Below, piece by piece: positions 9,137 through 18,878 of a DNA stretch of 64,000 bases. The stretch comes from Sulfurimonas gotlandica GD1. Its GTDB lineage: Bacteria > Campylobacterota > Campylobacteria > Campylobacterales > Sulfurimonadaceae. The DNA is taken from assembly GCF_000242915.1 (NCBI RefSeq), contig NZ_AFRZ01000001.1, positions 1,984,001 to 2,048,000 on the forward strand, written 5' to 3'. The notes under the pieces are model-generated. The model had not been told where the DNA came from. It worked only from the letters and a program-made list of their open reading frames with translations, and did not search any database. Every line of letters begins with the position of its first letter. Positions within the stretch are counted from its first letter, which is position 1. The position numbers were made by a program, and so were the translations under genes.

Positions 9137-9972
9137 TAATTAATTCCATTTTCAGATTTAATTTTTTCTAAGATATACTCTTCTACTTTTTTAAAGGAGT
9201 AGTTTCCAATTATTTTAAGCAGTATTTTATTTTCAGATATAGAAACCATTAACTCTTTCTTGAAAATTTCATTTGTTTTTAGTTCTATAGAGTTTTTTCG
9301 TAAATAATTTAATATATATAAGATTGATTTACCTTCGGCAGTTCCTATATTTATAATTGGTGTATTTTTAGTTTTTAGTATTTTTATATAACTGTGAACT
9401 ACATCATCAATATGAATGAAGTCTCTTATTGCTTCACCATTGTTTACAAGCGTTAAAGTCTCATTTTTTTTGTAAAAATTTATAATCTTTGAGATAACAG
9501 AGAAGTTGTCATCTCCTCCATACATATTGAAAACTCTAGTTATAGTGTAGTCAATATCATTGTCTGAGCAAAATTTTTCTATCAATCTTTCATTCGCAAC
9601 TTTTAATGAAGAGTGAAGGCTTAATGGATGTGTTTCGTTGCTTTCTGAGCAAGAAATATTATTTCCATACACAGAACTGCTGCTTGTGTAAATTATTTTA
9701 TTTATTTGAATTGAGTTAGATTTTATATACTCTAAAACTTCAGCAGTAGTTACTATACTTCTGTTGATATAGTCTATTGGACTTTCTAGTTCATATAGTT
9801 TTGTAGAAATTTGAAACTGATTAAATATAATATTGATTTTTTTATAGTCTTTAACATCAATTGCTTTTAAAGCTTGTATGTTTGATGATGATACTAAAAA
9901 TGTATTTTCTATAGTGTTCTTTAAATGTGTAGATAAATTACTATTCTTACCAATTATTATAGTTAGTACCAT
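9136..9972 (-). CDS. NAD-dependent epimerase/dehydratase family (divergent SDR)
   Basis: A 278-aa extended-SDR-like protein. The catalytic region has YTSSSSVYGN and, further on, a serine/lysine context SLHSSLKVANERL. In this family a YxxxK is expected at that place, but here the Tyr appears replaced by SLK. The later part, RVFNMYGGDDNF and INIGTAEGKSIL, fits the family. The N-terminal nucleotide motif is a poor GxxGxxG (IIGKNSNLSTHL), so NAD binding may be altered. It probably makes or modifies a nucleotide sugar for this locus; a non-catalytic role is possible given the missing residues. Confidence 0.65.
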   Translation of the reverse strand: MVLTIIIGKNSNLSTHLKNTIENTFLVSSSNIQALKAIDVKDYKKINIIFNQFQISTKLYELESPIDYINRSIVTTAEVLEYIKSNSIQINKIIYTSSSSVYGNNISCSESNETHPLSLHSSLKVANERLIEKFCSDNDIDYTITRVFNMYGGDDNFSVISKIINFYKKNETLTLVNNGEAIRDFIHIDDVVHSYIKILKTKNTPIINIGTAEGKSILYILNYLRKNSIELKTNEIFKKELMVSISENKILLKIIGNYSFKKVEEYILEKIKSENGIN

Positions 9973-9979
9973 ATCTATT

Positions 9980-11044
9980 CTACTTTAAAATTTCTAAGTA
10001 TTGTGCTATCTCTTTTTCTTCAGAGAAGACAGTCTGTATTATATTGTTGTTACTGATTGTAGCTTGTTTTTCTTCATCTATATTTTTACAAACTGATAAT
10101 AATATTTTACTTAAATCTTCAATATCTCTATCTTTGCATAGGTGAAATTTTAATCCTAAGTCCTGAAGTTCTGGGAATGAAGTATTGTCATACGTTAGAC
10201 ATATCAAGTTATTTGCTAAGGCTTCTCTAAATGAGAGGCTTAAACCTTCCCCATAACTTGGGAACATGAAAATATCTGCTTTTTTAAGATATTGGGCTAC
10301 ATTATCTGTAAATCCTACAAACTCTATATTATCTTTATAATCAATATTTTTGTAAAACTTTAAAAATTTTTCTTTATACTCATCATCGTAACCACCGACT
10401 ATAAATAGCTTGAAGTCTATTTTATTATCAATTAATATTTTACAAGCTAATATCGCATCAGTCTGACCTTTGGCATCTGCAATTCTTCCCGTGTGAACTA
10501 TATTTATTCCATCGTGCTCTATGTGTTTTGGTTCATTAAATGAAAATGAAGAGTATATCATTTGTGATTTGGAATTTTTGCCAAAAGGAATTATATATTC
10601 TACGTTTCGCTCTAAATGTTTTGAAGTTGAAATATGATAGTTTACATTACTATAGATTAGTTTATGAAACCAATCTTTTTTTGGTGTTGATTTTGTAGTG
10701 CTGTGTCTGATAATAAGATTGATGTCAAGCCCTAAAAAAGCAAAATATAGAGATTTTAGTTCACTGGCACCAAAAAATACTACATTTTTAATGCCATATT
10801 TTTTAATTATTTTTTTAGTAGTGCTTATAATAGATAAGCTAAAAGATCTGGAAAAGTTTATTGTTTCATAAGTAATAATTTGGTCATTTTCGAGTTTATC
10901 GTGCATAAAACTGTTTTCTTTAACAATTAAAACAGTTTCCATATGTGGAGCAAGCTTTTTTGAAAAAGATATTGCATCCAGCTCCATACCTCCACGATAT
11001 GGCGATAAGCAAATGACAGCTGTAGGACTTTTAATTATTTCCAA
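9980..11044 (-). CDS. Glycosyltransferase family 4
   Basis: A 354-aa GT4 enzyme. The C-terminal domain shows NIVHTGRIADAKGQTDAI, FVGFTDNVAQYLKKADIFMFPS and the donor-site block YGEGLSLSFREALANNLICL with the E-x7-E spacing. The N-terminal domain begins CLSPYRGGMELDA, a glycine-rich acceptor/donor loop usual in GT4. It overlaps the upstream epimerase gene by 10 bases, so the two are co-translated. It likely acts in the same surface-glycan pathway, but the sugar is unknown. Confidence 0.82.
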   Translation of the reverse strand: MEIIKSPTAVICLSPYRGGMELDAISFSKKLAPHMETVLIVKENSFMHDKLENDQIITYETINFSRSFSLSIISTTKKIIKKYGIKNVVFFGASELKSLYFAFLGLDINLIIRHSTTKSTPKKDWFHKLIYSNVNYHISTSKHLERNVEYIIPFGKNSKSQMIYSSFSFNEPKHIEHDGINIVHTGRIADAKGQTDAILACKILIDNKIDFKLFIVGGYDDEYKEKFLKFYKNIDYKDNIEFVGFTDNVAQYLKKADIFMFPSYGEGLSLSFREALANNLICLTYDNTSFPELQDLGLKFHLCKDRDIEDLSKILLSVCKNIDEEKQATISNNNIIQTVFSEEKEIAQYLEILK

Positions 11045-11901
11045 TTATAAGCTCTCAACTCTTCAATATACTCTTTAATAGTTCTAGTTGGTTTCCATCC
11101 AAGAGCTTCAGTTTTAGCCGATATTACATCCGCAGTCATTCTGTTACCTTTTCTCTCAGGCAGCATTTGAATCTCACCGTCATACATTTCAGCAATTTCT
11201 TTGATGCTGTATGCTTCAGGACTTCCTATGCCAAACTCATCTCCATAGCCATTTTCACCAACTAAAACTAAACCATCTATAATATCGTCGATATGAGTGA
11301 AATTTCTTTTCTGAGAACCTGGACTGACTATTGTAAGAGGCTCGCCATTTTTCATCTTCTCTTTAAACAGTGCTATCAGAGTTGCATATTTTCCGGTTTG
11401 TATTTCTCTAGATCCATATACATTATAAAAATATGTAATCGCATAAGGAACATTAAACCAAGCTCCATAATTTTGTACAAGTTCAGTGTTTGTAGCTTTT
11501 GTCCAAGCGTAAGGGCTAGCACTTCTACCTAACCCACCATCTCCAAACTTTGTACTGCTTCCGGCATAAAGTATTTTACATCCATGTTTTCTGACAAACT
11601 CCAGAACTGCAAAAATGCCGTCTTTATTAAATTTCCAAACTTTTTCAATATCATCAAAGCTCTGTTCAACTCTTGAATATTCCCCAAGGTGATAAACCAT
11701 ATCTGGTGCGAAATCAATTAATTTGTCGATGTCTGCTGTTAAACCTTCTATATAAGTTACATTCGCTACATGATTGTCTTTAGAGCCAGTGAAATAGTTG
11801 TCCAGTGAATATACATCATTGTTAGAATCGCTTGCCAGTCTTTCACAAAGGTGACTTCCAACAAATCCAGCTCCACCAGTTACTAATATCTTTTTTCTCA
11901 T
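11035..11901 (-). CDS. NAD-dependent nucleotide-sugar epimerase/dehydratase (extended SDR)
   Basis: A 288-aa enzyme with an intact Rossmann motif VTGGAGFVGSHLCE at residues 7-20. It also has an AGSST block followed by SPYAWTKATNTE, which supplies the YxxxK catalytic pair. Later come FYNVYGSREIQTG and RNFTHIDDIIDGL, the standard UDP-glucose 4-epimerase / dTDP-glucose dehydratase-like pattern. It would make an activated sugar for the nearby transferases. It is somewhat shorter than GalE (about 330 aa). It is second in the minus-strand unit 12949-7904, 37 bases after the heptosyltransferase-like gene. Confidence 0.85.
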   Translation of the reverse strand: MRKKILVTGGAGFVGSHLCERLASDSNNDVYSLDNYFTGSKDNHVANVTYIEGLTADIDKLIDFAPDMVYHLGEYSRVEQSFDDIEKVWKFNKDGIFAVLEFVRKHGCKILYAGSSTKFGDGGLGRSASPYAWTKATNTELVQNYGAWFNVPYAITYFYNVYGSREIQTGKYATLIALFKEKMKNGEPLTIVSPGSQKRNFTHIDDIIDGLVLVGENGYGDEFGIGSPEAYSIKEIAEMYDGEIQMLPERKGNRMTADVISAKTEALGWKPTRTIKEYIEELRAYNWK

Positions 11902-11938
11902 ATTGCTTTGTACCTATAGATTAATTTAAGAATGGATT

Positions 11939-12949
11939 TTACACTATACTTGCTGATTTTATGCTGTTATAGACTTCTTCTACAGTTATATTCTTCATAC
12001 AAATATTGTCTTTGCAGTTTTTCATAACTTCAGTTTTATAGCATGGTGAGCATGGCAAGTTTGCACTTAAAATGTGGACTTTGTTAGTAGGACTTTGGTA
12101 TGGTCCTGTTTCATATGCTGGTGTTGGGCCAATTAGTGCGAAGATTTCAGTTTCAACTGCAGAAGCCATATGTGCTGTTCCTGTGTCTGTTGCAACTAAT
12201 CCAGCAGCATTATCTATAACACCAACTAAGTCCGGAAGTGATGTTTTTGCGACTAAATCAACAACATTATTTGGATATGGTTTTAGAAGATTAAAAAAAT
12301 CATCCTCTGCTTTATTTCCAACAATTACAACTTCTATCTCTTTACTTAATCTTTCTATTAGCTCTATCCAACTACTGTTTTGCCAAGCACGGTAATTTAA
12401 GATATTTCTTTTTTGATGTGAGTTGCTTGGGCTGATAATTATGTATTTTTCGTTTAAATTAAACTTCTTTTTTAACTCATCTTGTGGAGTTCCAATAAGT
12501 TTTGGAAAGCTTTTGTTAAATATATCTTTACTAACGATATCTTTGAATGATAGTTTTGTAATATCTACCATGTGAACTACATCTTTTGGTATTGTCATAT
12601 CGCTAAAAAAGTATCCTGTTTTTTTTGTGGCATTGATAGCGTTTACCAAGCTTTTAAACTGTCTGCCACTCTCAAAGTTAATTAGTAAATCGTAAGCTTT
12701 TTTTTGTGAGTTTTTTATGATCTCTTTTTTTTGTGAGCTTAGAAAAATAGGTATTTTTTTATGCTTTAAAGGAAAAACTCTATTGACTCTTGAATCTTTA
12801 TTGAAAAGTGTTCCACTGCCTGGAGTTGAGACAAAATCAATGATAGTATCATTACCAAATTGAAGTTTTAGTGCATCGATTACACTTGTCGCATAGACTA
12901 GGTCACCTAAAGCCCCACAGCGGATAATTAATACAGACTTTACTGACAT
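11939..12949 (-). CDS. Glycosyltransferase family 9 (heptosyltransferase-like)
   Basis: A 336-aa GT9 enzyme. The N-terminus has IIRCGALGDLVYATSVIDAL (residues 8-27), the family's acceptor-side glycine loop. The C-terminal donor side has GLVATDTGTAHMASAVETEIFALIG and a late Cys-rich tail (CSPCYKTEVMKNCKDNICMKNI) common in LPS heptosyltransferases of this group. It would transfer heptose onto Kdo or the first heptose. It leads the minus-strand operon and is divergent from the msbA-like gene, with about 100 bases between the two starts. Confidence 0.87.
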   Translation of the reverse strand: MSVKSVLIIRCGALGDLVYATSVIDALKLQFGNDTIIDFVSTPGSGTLFNKDSRVNRVFPLKHKKIPIFLSSQKKEIIKNSQKKAYDLLINFESGRQFKSLVNAINATKKTGYFFSDMTIPKDVVHMVDITKLSFKDIVSKDIFNKSFPKLIGTPQDELKKKFNLNEKYIIISPSNSHQKRNILNYRAWQNSSWIELIERLSKEIEVVIVGNKAEDDFFNLLKPYPNNVVDLVAKTSLPDLVGVIDNAAGLVATDTGTAHMASAVETEIFALIGPTPAYETGPYQSPTNKVHILSANLPCSPCYKTEVMKNCKDNICMKNITVEEVYNSIKSASIV

Positions 12950-13048
12950 ATAGAGTTTGCCTTGAGTTAATTTTTGTAATTATAACAAGTTTAATTTCTA
13001 ATGAGTATAGTTAGTGTAAAATACGGCTATTACTTCATGGAGATATAT

Positions 13049-14758
13049 TTGAAAAAAGTTTTAAAAAGATTCTTCCCATACATAAAAGAGTACAAATTAC
13101 AATATTTTCTAGTTCTGATTGGAATAATTCTTACCGTTAGTGCAACTGCCGCTACTGCTCATATTATGAAACCACTTATGGATGACATGTTTATTGATAG
13201 AAAAGAAGAGATGCTGCTTCTAATTCCTATAGGACTTATTGGCATCTACTTTTTAAAAGCCATTGGCCGTTATGTACAATCAGTATATATGAACTATATT
13301 GGGCTTCATATAGTTACTCGTTTTAGAGAGGTACTTCTTGAGAAGATGATAAGTCTTGACATGGGTTTTTTATATATGAACAGAAGTGGTGAACTGATTT
13401 CACGTGTTACAAATGATATTAACAGAATTCAATATTTTGTATCAAATATGCTACCAGAACTTTTTCGTGAATCATTAACTGTAGTTGCTCTTATTATATA
13501 TATTATATACCTGAATCCAATGCTGGCTCTTTACTCGCTTGTTGTAGTGCCTTTGGTCATTTACCCACTTATTTTAATAGCTAAAAAGTTGAAAAAATAC
13601 TCTCACCGCTCACAAGCAAAAAATGCTGACGTTGTAACAAGGCTGACTGAGGTCTTTAACAACAGTGAAATCATTAAAGCAAATGCAACAGAAAAGTTTG
13701 AACTAGATCGTTTTAATGTGCAAAACTGGCAGTTTTTCAAGATAAATATGAAATCGGTTTATGTTGGTGAGATAGTTTCTCCTATGATGGAGATAATTGG
13801 AGCGGCTGGACTTGCGGCAGTCATTTTTGTAGGCGGTAGAGAAGTTTACAATGAAAATATGACAGTTGGTGAATTTACAGCATTCTTGACTGCTGTTGGA
13901 CTTGTTTTTCAACCAATTCGCCGCATCGGTTCAATATATTCAAAAATCCAAGATGCAGTGGCTGCTAGTGAGAGAGTTTTTGAAATAATTGATACAAAAA
14001 GTAAAATAAAAGATGGTCAAGAGCTTTTAGAAGATGATATAAAAGAGATAGAGTTTAAAAACGTAGCCCTTAAATATGAAAACACATATGCGCTCAATGA
14101 CATAAATATCTCAATAAAGCAAGGTGAAAATATTGCTCTTGTCGGAGACAGTGGAGGAGGAAAGAGTACCTTTATAAACATGCTTCTTCGTTTTTATGAT
14201 CCAGATGCAGGTAGTGTTTTGGTAAATAAAAAAGACATAAAAAGCTATACTAATGACTCTTTAAAGCATCATATTTCGTTGGTAACTCAAAGAATTTATA
14301 TTTTTCAAGACTCGCTAGCAGCAAATGTTGCTTATGGACAGGAAATAGATGTAAATAGAGTAGAATATGCTTTAGAGTTAGCAGATGCTTCTGCTTTTGT
14401 AGCGTCACTTAGTGATGGTATAGATACTATGATGGAAGAGTTTGGATCTAATCTCTCAGGCGGTCAGCGTCAAAGAGTTGCAATTGCAAGAGCAATTTAT
14501 AAACATTCTTCTCTTTTACTTTTTGATGAAGCAACATCTGCACTTGACAATGAAAGTGAAAAAAGAATTCAAGCTTCTTTGGATAAGTACACAAAAGATA
14601 AGATAACTATCACTATAGCCCATAGATTAAGTACAATCGAGCATGCTGATAAGATTTTAGTAATGCAAAAAGGCAAAATAGTTGCATCTGGAAATCATAC
14701 TGAACTTTTAGCTACTTCAGAGGTTTACAAAAGATTAGCCGGAGAGTTTGAAAAATAG
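13049..14758 (+). CDS. msbA: Lipid A / LPS export ABC transporter, MsbA type (fused permease-ATPase)
   Basis: A fused half-transporter of about 570-585 aa: six membrane helices in the first ~320 residues, then an ATPase domain. The ATPase shows Walker A GDSGGGKST, signature LSGGQRQR, Walker B LLLFDEATSALD and the switch His in ITIAHRLST. MsbA proteins flip lipid A-core across the inner membrane, consistent with its place in an LPS locus. I chose TTG 13049 because GGAGA (13039-13043) precedes it at good spacing and the protein then starts LKKVLKRFFPYIKEYK as in relatives. ATG 13037 and ATG 13001 are in-frame alternatives. Confidence 0.87.
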   Translation: MKKVLKRFFPYIKEYKLQYFLVLIGIILTVSATAATAHIMKPLMDDMFIDRKEEMLLLIPIGLIGIYFLKAIGRYVQSVYMNYIGLHIVTRFREVLLEKMISLDMGFLYMNRSGELISRVTNDINRIQYFVSNMLPELFRESLTVVALIIYIIYLNPMLALYSLVVVPLVIYPLILIAKKLKKYSHRSQAKNADVVTRLTEVFNNSEIIKANATEKFELDRFNVQNWQFFKINMKSVYVGEIVSPMMEIIGAAGLAAVIFVGGREVYNENMTVGEFTAFLTAVGLVFQPIRRIGSIYSKIQDAVAASERVFEIIDTKSKIKDGQELLEDDIKEIEFKNVALKYENTYALNDINISIKQGENIALVGDSGGGKSTFINMLLRFYDPDAGSVLVNKKDIKSYTNDSLKHHISLVTQRIYIFQDSLAANVAYGQEIDVNRVEYALELADASAFVASLSDGIDTMMEEFGSNLSGGQRQRVAIARAIYKHSSLLLFDEATSALDNESEKRIQASLDKYTKDKITITIAHRLSTIEHADKILVMQKGKIVASGNHTELLATSEVYKRLAGEFEK

Positions 14759-14824
14759 ATTTAATAGGTTTATTAGTAAAGTTTAGAGATAATCGCGGTA
14801 ATTAATTACATATGGATTATACAG

Positions 14825-16192
14825 ATGTTAGATTTTTCAAAATTTTTAAAGTATTCAAAACCAGGACCTCGTTATACAAGTTACCCAACTGCGCTAGAAT
14901 TTAGTGACGCTTATGGATATGATGAATATATCCAAAAGCTAGAGTCACAAGACTCTTCTCGCCCTATTAGCCTATATTTTCACCTTCCTTTTTGCAAAAA
15001 TGCTTGTTACTTCTGTGGCTGTAATGTTGTATTTACTTCTAAAGAAGATAAAATGCTTCGTTATATGGACTATTTAAAAAGAGAGTTGGTAATACTTTCA
15101 AAGCATGTAGATTGCAATCGTGAAGTTCTTCAAATGCACTTTGGTGGCGGTACACCAACATTCTTTAGTGCCGCACAACTTAAAGAAATAATCGCAGAGA
15201 TTAAATCATACTTTCCAAACTTCCGCGCAGATGCTGAGATTAGTTGTGAGATAGATCCTCGCCACATAGATGAAGATCAGATGCGTGTTATGAGTGAAGC
15301 CGGTTTTAATCGCGTGAGTTTTGGTATTCAAGACTTTAACGAAAAAGTACAAATTGCAGTACACCGTGTACAACCTTATGCTATAACAAAATATGCAATG
15401 GACTTAGCTAGAAAATATAATATGATATCAGTAAATGTAGATCTGATTTACGGACTTCCATTTCAAAGTCTAGAAACATTTAAAGAGACCCTTGCTCTTT
15501 CTCTTACGTTAAATCCGGATAGATTTGCTGTATTTAATTATGCGCATGTTCCTTGGCTTAAAAAGACGATGAGAAAGATAGATGAAACTACTCTTCCATT
15601 GCCTGATGAGAAACTTCAGATTATGCAATACACTATAGACTTTTTAACTTCTCATGGTTACAAGATGATTGGAATGGATCACTTTGCAAAACCAGAAGAT
15701 GAACTATTTAAAGCTATTAGCAAGGGTGAACTGCATAGAAACTTCCAAGGTTACACTACAAAAGGTGGAGCTGACTTAATCGGAGTAGGGCTTACTTCTA
15801 TTGGGGAGGGTGTTGACTCTTATAACCAAAATTTTAAAGTTATGGGTGAATACGAAGAAGCTATAGATGCTGGAAAACTTCCGTTTGAACGTGGTATTGT
15901 TCTTAACGAAGATGATCAGATCAGACAATATGTGATTATGGAGTTGATGAGTAATTTTAAACTTGACATAAAAAGATTTGAAAAACTTTTTAACATAGAG
16001 TTTAAGACATATTTTGCAGATGCAATAGAAGCACTTAAGCCTTTTGCAGAAGATGAACTTTTAACTATGGATGAAAATATTATAGAATGTAGTGAAACAG
16101 GAACACTTCTTATACGCAATATTGCGATGCCGTTTGACGCGTATATGAAAAAACATGCTTCAAGCTCAAAAGCATTCTCAAAAACGGTGTAG
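14825..16192 (+). CDS. hemN: Oxygen-independent coproporphyrinogen III oxidase (radical SAM)
   Basis: A 455-aa HemN. It catalyses anaerobic oxidative decarboxylation of coproporphyrinogen III to protoporphyrinogen IX in heme synthesis. The N-terminal PGPRYTSYPTA is a HemN hallmark. The radical SAM cluster motif CKNACYFCGC sits at residues about 57-66, and HFGGGTPTF follows as the SAM-binding glycine motif. Length fits true HemN rather than the shorter HemW. It is followed after 2 bases by an Fe-S protein gene and then lgt, a probable three-gene operon. Confidence 0.95.
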   Translation: MLDFSKFLKYSKPGPRYTSYPTALEFSDAYGYDEYIQKLESQDSSRPISLYFHLPFCKNACYFCGCNVVFTSKEDKMLRYMDYLKRELVILSKHVDCNREVLQMHFGGGTPTFFSAAQLKEIIAEIKSYFPNFRADAEISCEIDPRHIDEDQMRVMSEAGFNRVSFGIQDFNEKVQIAVHRVQPYAITKYAMDLARKYNMISVNVDLIYGLPFQSLETFKETLALSLTLNPDRFAVFNYAHVPWLKKTMRKIDETTLPLPDEKLQIMQYTIDFLTSHGYKMIGMDHFAKPEDELFKAISKGELHRNFQGYTTKGGADLIGVGLTSIGEGVDSYNQNFKVMGEYEEAIDAGKLPFERGIVLNEDDQIRQYVIMELMSNFKLDIKRFEKLFNIEFKTYFADAIEALKPFAEDELLTMDENIIECSETGTLLIRNIAMPFDAYMKKHASSSKAFSKTV

Positions 16193-16194
16193 TA

Positions 16195-17478
16195 ATGAGC
16201 AAGACGCCTCAAGAGATTTTTGATTATGCTAATATCACTGATGACTGTGTTAAGTGTGGAAAGTGTATACCCGTTTGTACTATACATAATGTAAATGCCG
16301 ATGAGGTTACATCCCCTCGTGGTTTTTTAGACCTTCTTGGTGCTTACCAAAGAGGAAAACTAGACTTAGATAAAAATGTAAAAGACATCTTTGAGAGCTG
16401 TTTTTTATGTACTAACTGTGTAGATGTCTGTCCTAAGTCTCTTCCTACAGATATGGTAATAGAGCAAGTTCGTTCTGATATTTCTAAAAAGTTTGGTATA
16501 GCTTGGTATAAAAAAGCCTTTTTCCTGTTGCTTCGTCATCGTTGGATGAATGATCTTGCTTTTAAACTTGGCTGGGTATTTCAGACTTGTGGATTTAAGA
16601 TTAAAGCCGACATAGATTCCATGAACTCACGCTTTTCTATTCCTATGTTAAAAGCGGATAGACTGCTTCCAAGTCTCAGAAAAACATCATTTTTAAATAC
16701 ATATCCTGAAAATATTAATAATGGCGGGAAAAGAAAAGTAGCTATTTTTATAGGTTGTTTAGGTAACTACAACTACAAGGATGTTGGAACTGGTCTCTTA
16801 GAAATATTGGGTCACTTAGAGATAGATGCATTTCTTGCAAAAGACCAAAAGTGCTGTTCAGCTCCTGCATATTTTACTGGTGACTTTGATACGGTTGATT
16901 ACAATGCAAAGTTCAATATTGAGTACTTTGAGAGTTTTTCAAAAGATGTAGAGGCAATAATAGTTCCTGAAGCTACTTGTTCTGCGATGCTTAAAATCGA
17001 CTATGAACATTATTTTCATGACCAGCCTGAGTGGAAAGCTAGAGCAGCTGCTATAAAGGGTAAAATCTTTATGGCTACGGAGTGGCTGCAGCATCATACA
17101 CACTTAGAAACGCTTCTTGCATCTAAGAAAAAGGACACAAGAATCGTAACTTATCATGATCCATGCCATGCTAAGAAGATGCAAGGTATTCATGCTGAAC
17201 CAAGAAACTTAATCAGTAAAAACTACAATATAGTAGAGATGAGTGATCCAAATGTTTGTTGTGGTTTTGGTGGTGTAACTATGCAGAGTGAAAAGTATCA
17301 CTTTGCAAAAGCTGCAGGTGTTCCAAAAGCTGCAATGATTAAAAATACACATGCAGATGTTGTTAGTGCAGAGTGTAGTGCATGTAGAATGCAGATAAAT
17401 GCGTCTATGAGTTATGCAGAAGTTGAGACTGTATTTAAAAACCCGATAGAGCTTATAGCAGAAGCATTAAGAAAATAG
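16195..17478 (+). CDS. Fe-S oxidoreductase with two 4Fe-4S clusters and CCG domains (GlcF/HdrB-like)
   Basis: A 427-aa protein with two ferredoxin-type cluster motifs near the N-terminus (CVKCGKCIPVC and CFLCTNCVDVC). Two cysteine-rich CCG domains follow: GCLGNYNYK...KCCSAP, and HDPCHAKK...CCGFGG. This layout matches the Fe-S subunit of glycolate/lactate oxidase or heterodisulfide-reductase-like complexes. The partner flavoprotein is not nearby, so the electron donor is unknown. Its ATG lies 2 bases after the hemN stop and its own stop is immediately followed by the lgt ATG, so the three genes are likely co-transcribed. Confidence 0.85.
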   Translation: MSKTPQEIFDYANITDDCVKCGKCIPVCTIHNVNADEVTSPRGFLDLLGAYQRGKLDLDKNVKDIFESCFLCTNCVDVCPKSLPTDMVIEQVRSDISKKFGIAWYKKAFFLLLRHRWMNDLAFKLGWVFQTCGFKIKADIDSMNSRFSIPMLKADRLLPSLRKTSFLNTYPENINNGGKRKVAIFIGCLGNYNYKDVGTGLLEILGHLEIDAFLAKDQKCCSAPAYFTGDFDTVDYNAKFNIEYFESFSKDVEAIIVPEATCSAMLKIDYEHYFHDQPEWKARAAAIKGKIFMATEWLQHHTHLETLLASKKKDTRIVTYHDPCHAKKMQGIHAEPRNLISKNYNIVEMSDPNVCCGFGGVTMQSEKYHFAKAAGVPKAAMIKNTHADVVSAECSACRMQINASMSYAEVETVFKNPIELIAEALRK

Positions 17479-18315
17479 ATGACAGCTTGGAATCATATAT
17501 ATGACACCTTCGATCCTGTAGCTTTTCATATAATCTCATTTCCAGTTCATTGGTATGGGATTATGTATGTTCTGGCGCTTGTGAGTGCTTTGTACATCGG
17601 TAAGTACTTTATTAAAAGAGATAAGCTTGACTTTAAAAGTAAAGAACTTGATAACTATTTTATCTATGTAGAGATAGGTGTTATACTTGGAGCTAGACTT
17701 GGTTACATCCTGTTTTACGACACAGAGACACTCTACTACTTATCTCATCCTTGGCAGATATTTAACCCTTTTCAAAATGGTGAATTTGTAGGAATTCGAG
17801 GCATGAGTTATCATGGTGCTATCTTTGGTTTTCTTATAAGTACATATCTATACTCCAGAAAACACAAAGTTGCCTTTGGTGGGATAATGGATTTAGTTGC
17901 TATAAGTGTACCGCTTGCTTTTGTCTTTGGTCGCATTGGTAACTTTTTAAATCAAGAACTTATAGGCCGTGAAACAGATGTTAGTTGGGGGATCTTAGTA
18001 GATGGCGTTCTACGTCATCCTTCACAACTTTATGAAGCAATTTTAGAAGGTTTTGGTGTTTTTATAGTTGTGTATGCTTATCGAAAATACCAAAGATTTA
18101 GCGGAGAGCTTATTTTAGTTTATGCTATTAGTTATGGTATATTTAGAGCTATTGCTGAGATTTACCGTGCTCCTGATGTACAAATTGGTTATGTGTGTTG
18201 CAACATGATAACTCAAGGTCAAGTTATGAGTCTGGCTATGAGTTTAGTTGGAGTAATAGCTTGGGTTTATTATGAGAGACTAGCAAAAACAAAAGGTCTT
18301 AAGAAAAACTCTTAA
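17479..18315 (+). CDS. lgt: Prolipoprotein diacylglyceryl transferase
   Basis: A 278-aa inner-membrane enzyme that transfers diacylglycerol from phosphatidylglycerol to the lipobox cysteine, the first step in lipoprotein maturation. It has seven or so membrane helices and the Lgt signatures RGMSYHGAIFG (near residue 107), GRIGNFLNQELIGRETD (near 154) and HPSQLYEA (near 178). The ATG follows directly after the previous stop (TAGATG). Its stop overlaps by 4 bases the end of the convergent DUF2062 gene. Confidence 0.96.
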   Translation: MTAWNHIYDTFDPVAFHIISFPVHWYGIMYVLALVSALYIGKYFIKRDKLDFKSKELDNYFIYVEIGVILGARLGYILFYDTETLYYLSHPWQIFNPFQNGEFVGIRGMSYHGAIFGFLISTYLYSRKHKVAFGGIMDLVAISVPLAFVFGRIGNFLNQELIGRETDVSWGILVDGVLRHPSQLYEAILEGFGVFIVVYAYRKYQRFSGELILVYAISYGIFRAIAEIYRAPDVQIGYVCCNMITQGQVMSLAMSLVGVIAWVYYERLAKTKGLKKNS

Positions 18316-18318
18316 GAC
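18296..18318. terminator. Bidirectional hairpin terminator between lgt and the DUF2062 gene
   Basis: A perfect 9-bp inverted repeat GTCTTAAGA...TCTTAAGAC with a 5-base loop (AAAAC) covers the stop codons of two convergent genes. It is flanked by A-rich and T-rich runs, so it can serve both strands. Confidence 0.7.
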
Positions 18319-18815
18319 TTTCTATCTTTACGATGAAGTTTTTTATCTCTCTCAACTGAGCCTCTCCAGAAATGATTAACCAACCAGTATCCAGTTAGTG
18401 AACCAACAACAGAGTAAAAAAGTGTTCCTGTATAAAGATCAATAAAAATATCATCAAGATTCTCACTAAACCATGCCAGTGTCATCTCAACTTCTAAAGG
18501 CTTACTTCCTAAAAAGAATGAACCTGTTAAATACTCCATATAGTACATAGGCGGCATTGTAAAAGGATTACTCAGCCAACACATTGCAAGACCTATAGGC
18601 ACGTTAAACTTAAAAAATGGCATCATAGCAAGTACCAGCAGCATCTGCATAGGCATCGGTATAAAAGCGATAAACAAGCCTATAAGAACCGCTTTAGAAA
18701 CCATCTTCCTGTTTGTTGATAGGTACTCAGGCGGCACTTTGTATTTTTTGATAAATTCTTTTAGTTTTTCACTTTTACTAATTTTTTTGAGATTCTTTCT
18801 AACCATAGGTACCAC
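18312..18815 (-). CDS. DUF2062 membrane protein
   Basis: A 167-aa inner-membrane protein of the DUF2062 type. It has the central block FIAFIPMPMQMLLVLAMMPFFKFNVPIGLAMCWLSNPFTMPPMYY, split over about residues 50-95, where the proline-rich P-M-P-M-Q and the NP-x-T segments are family hallmarks. Two to three hydrophobic segments are present and the N- and C-termini are basic. The biochemical role of the family is not known. It converges on lgt with shared terminator sequence. Confidence 0.8.
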   Translation of the reverse strand: MVPMVRKNLKKISKSEKLKEFIKKYKVPPEYLSTNRKMVSKAVLIGLFIAFIPMPMQMLLVLAMMPFFKFNVPIGLAMCWLSNPFTMPPMYYMEYLTGSFFLGSKPLEVEMTLAWFSENLDDIFIDLYTGTLFYSVVGSLTGYWLVNHFWRGSVERDKKLHRKDRKS

Positions 18816-18878
18816 TTATTATTTTATTGCAATGATTATATCTTTATGCAACTTACATTTTAAATAATATCTTAGAGT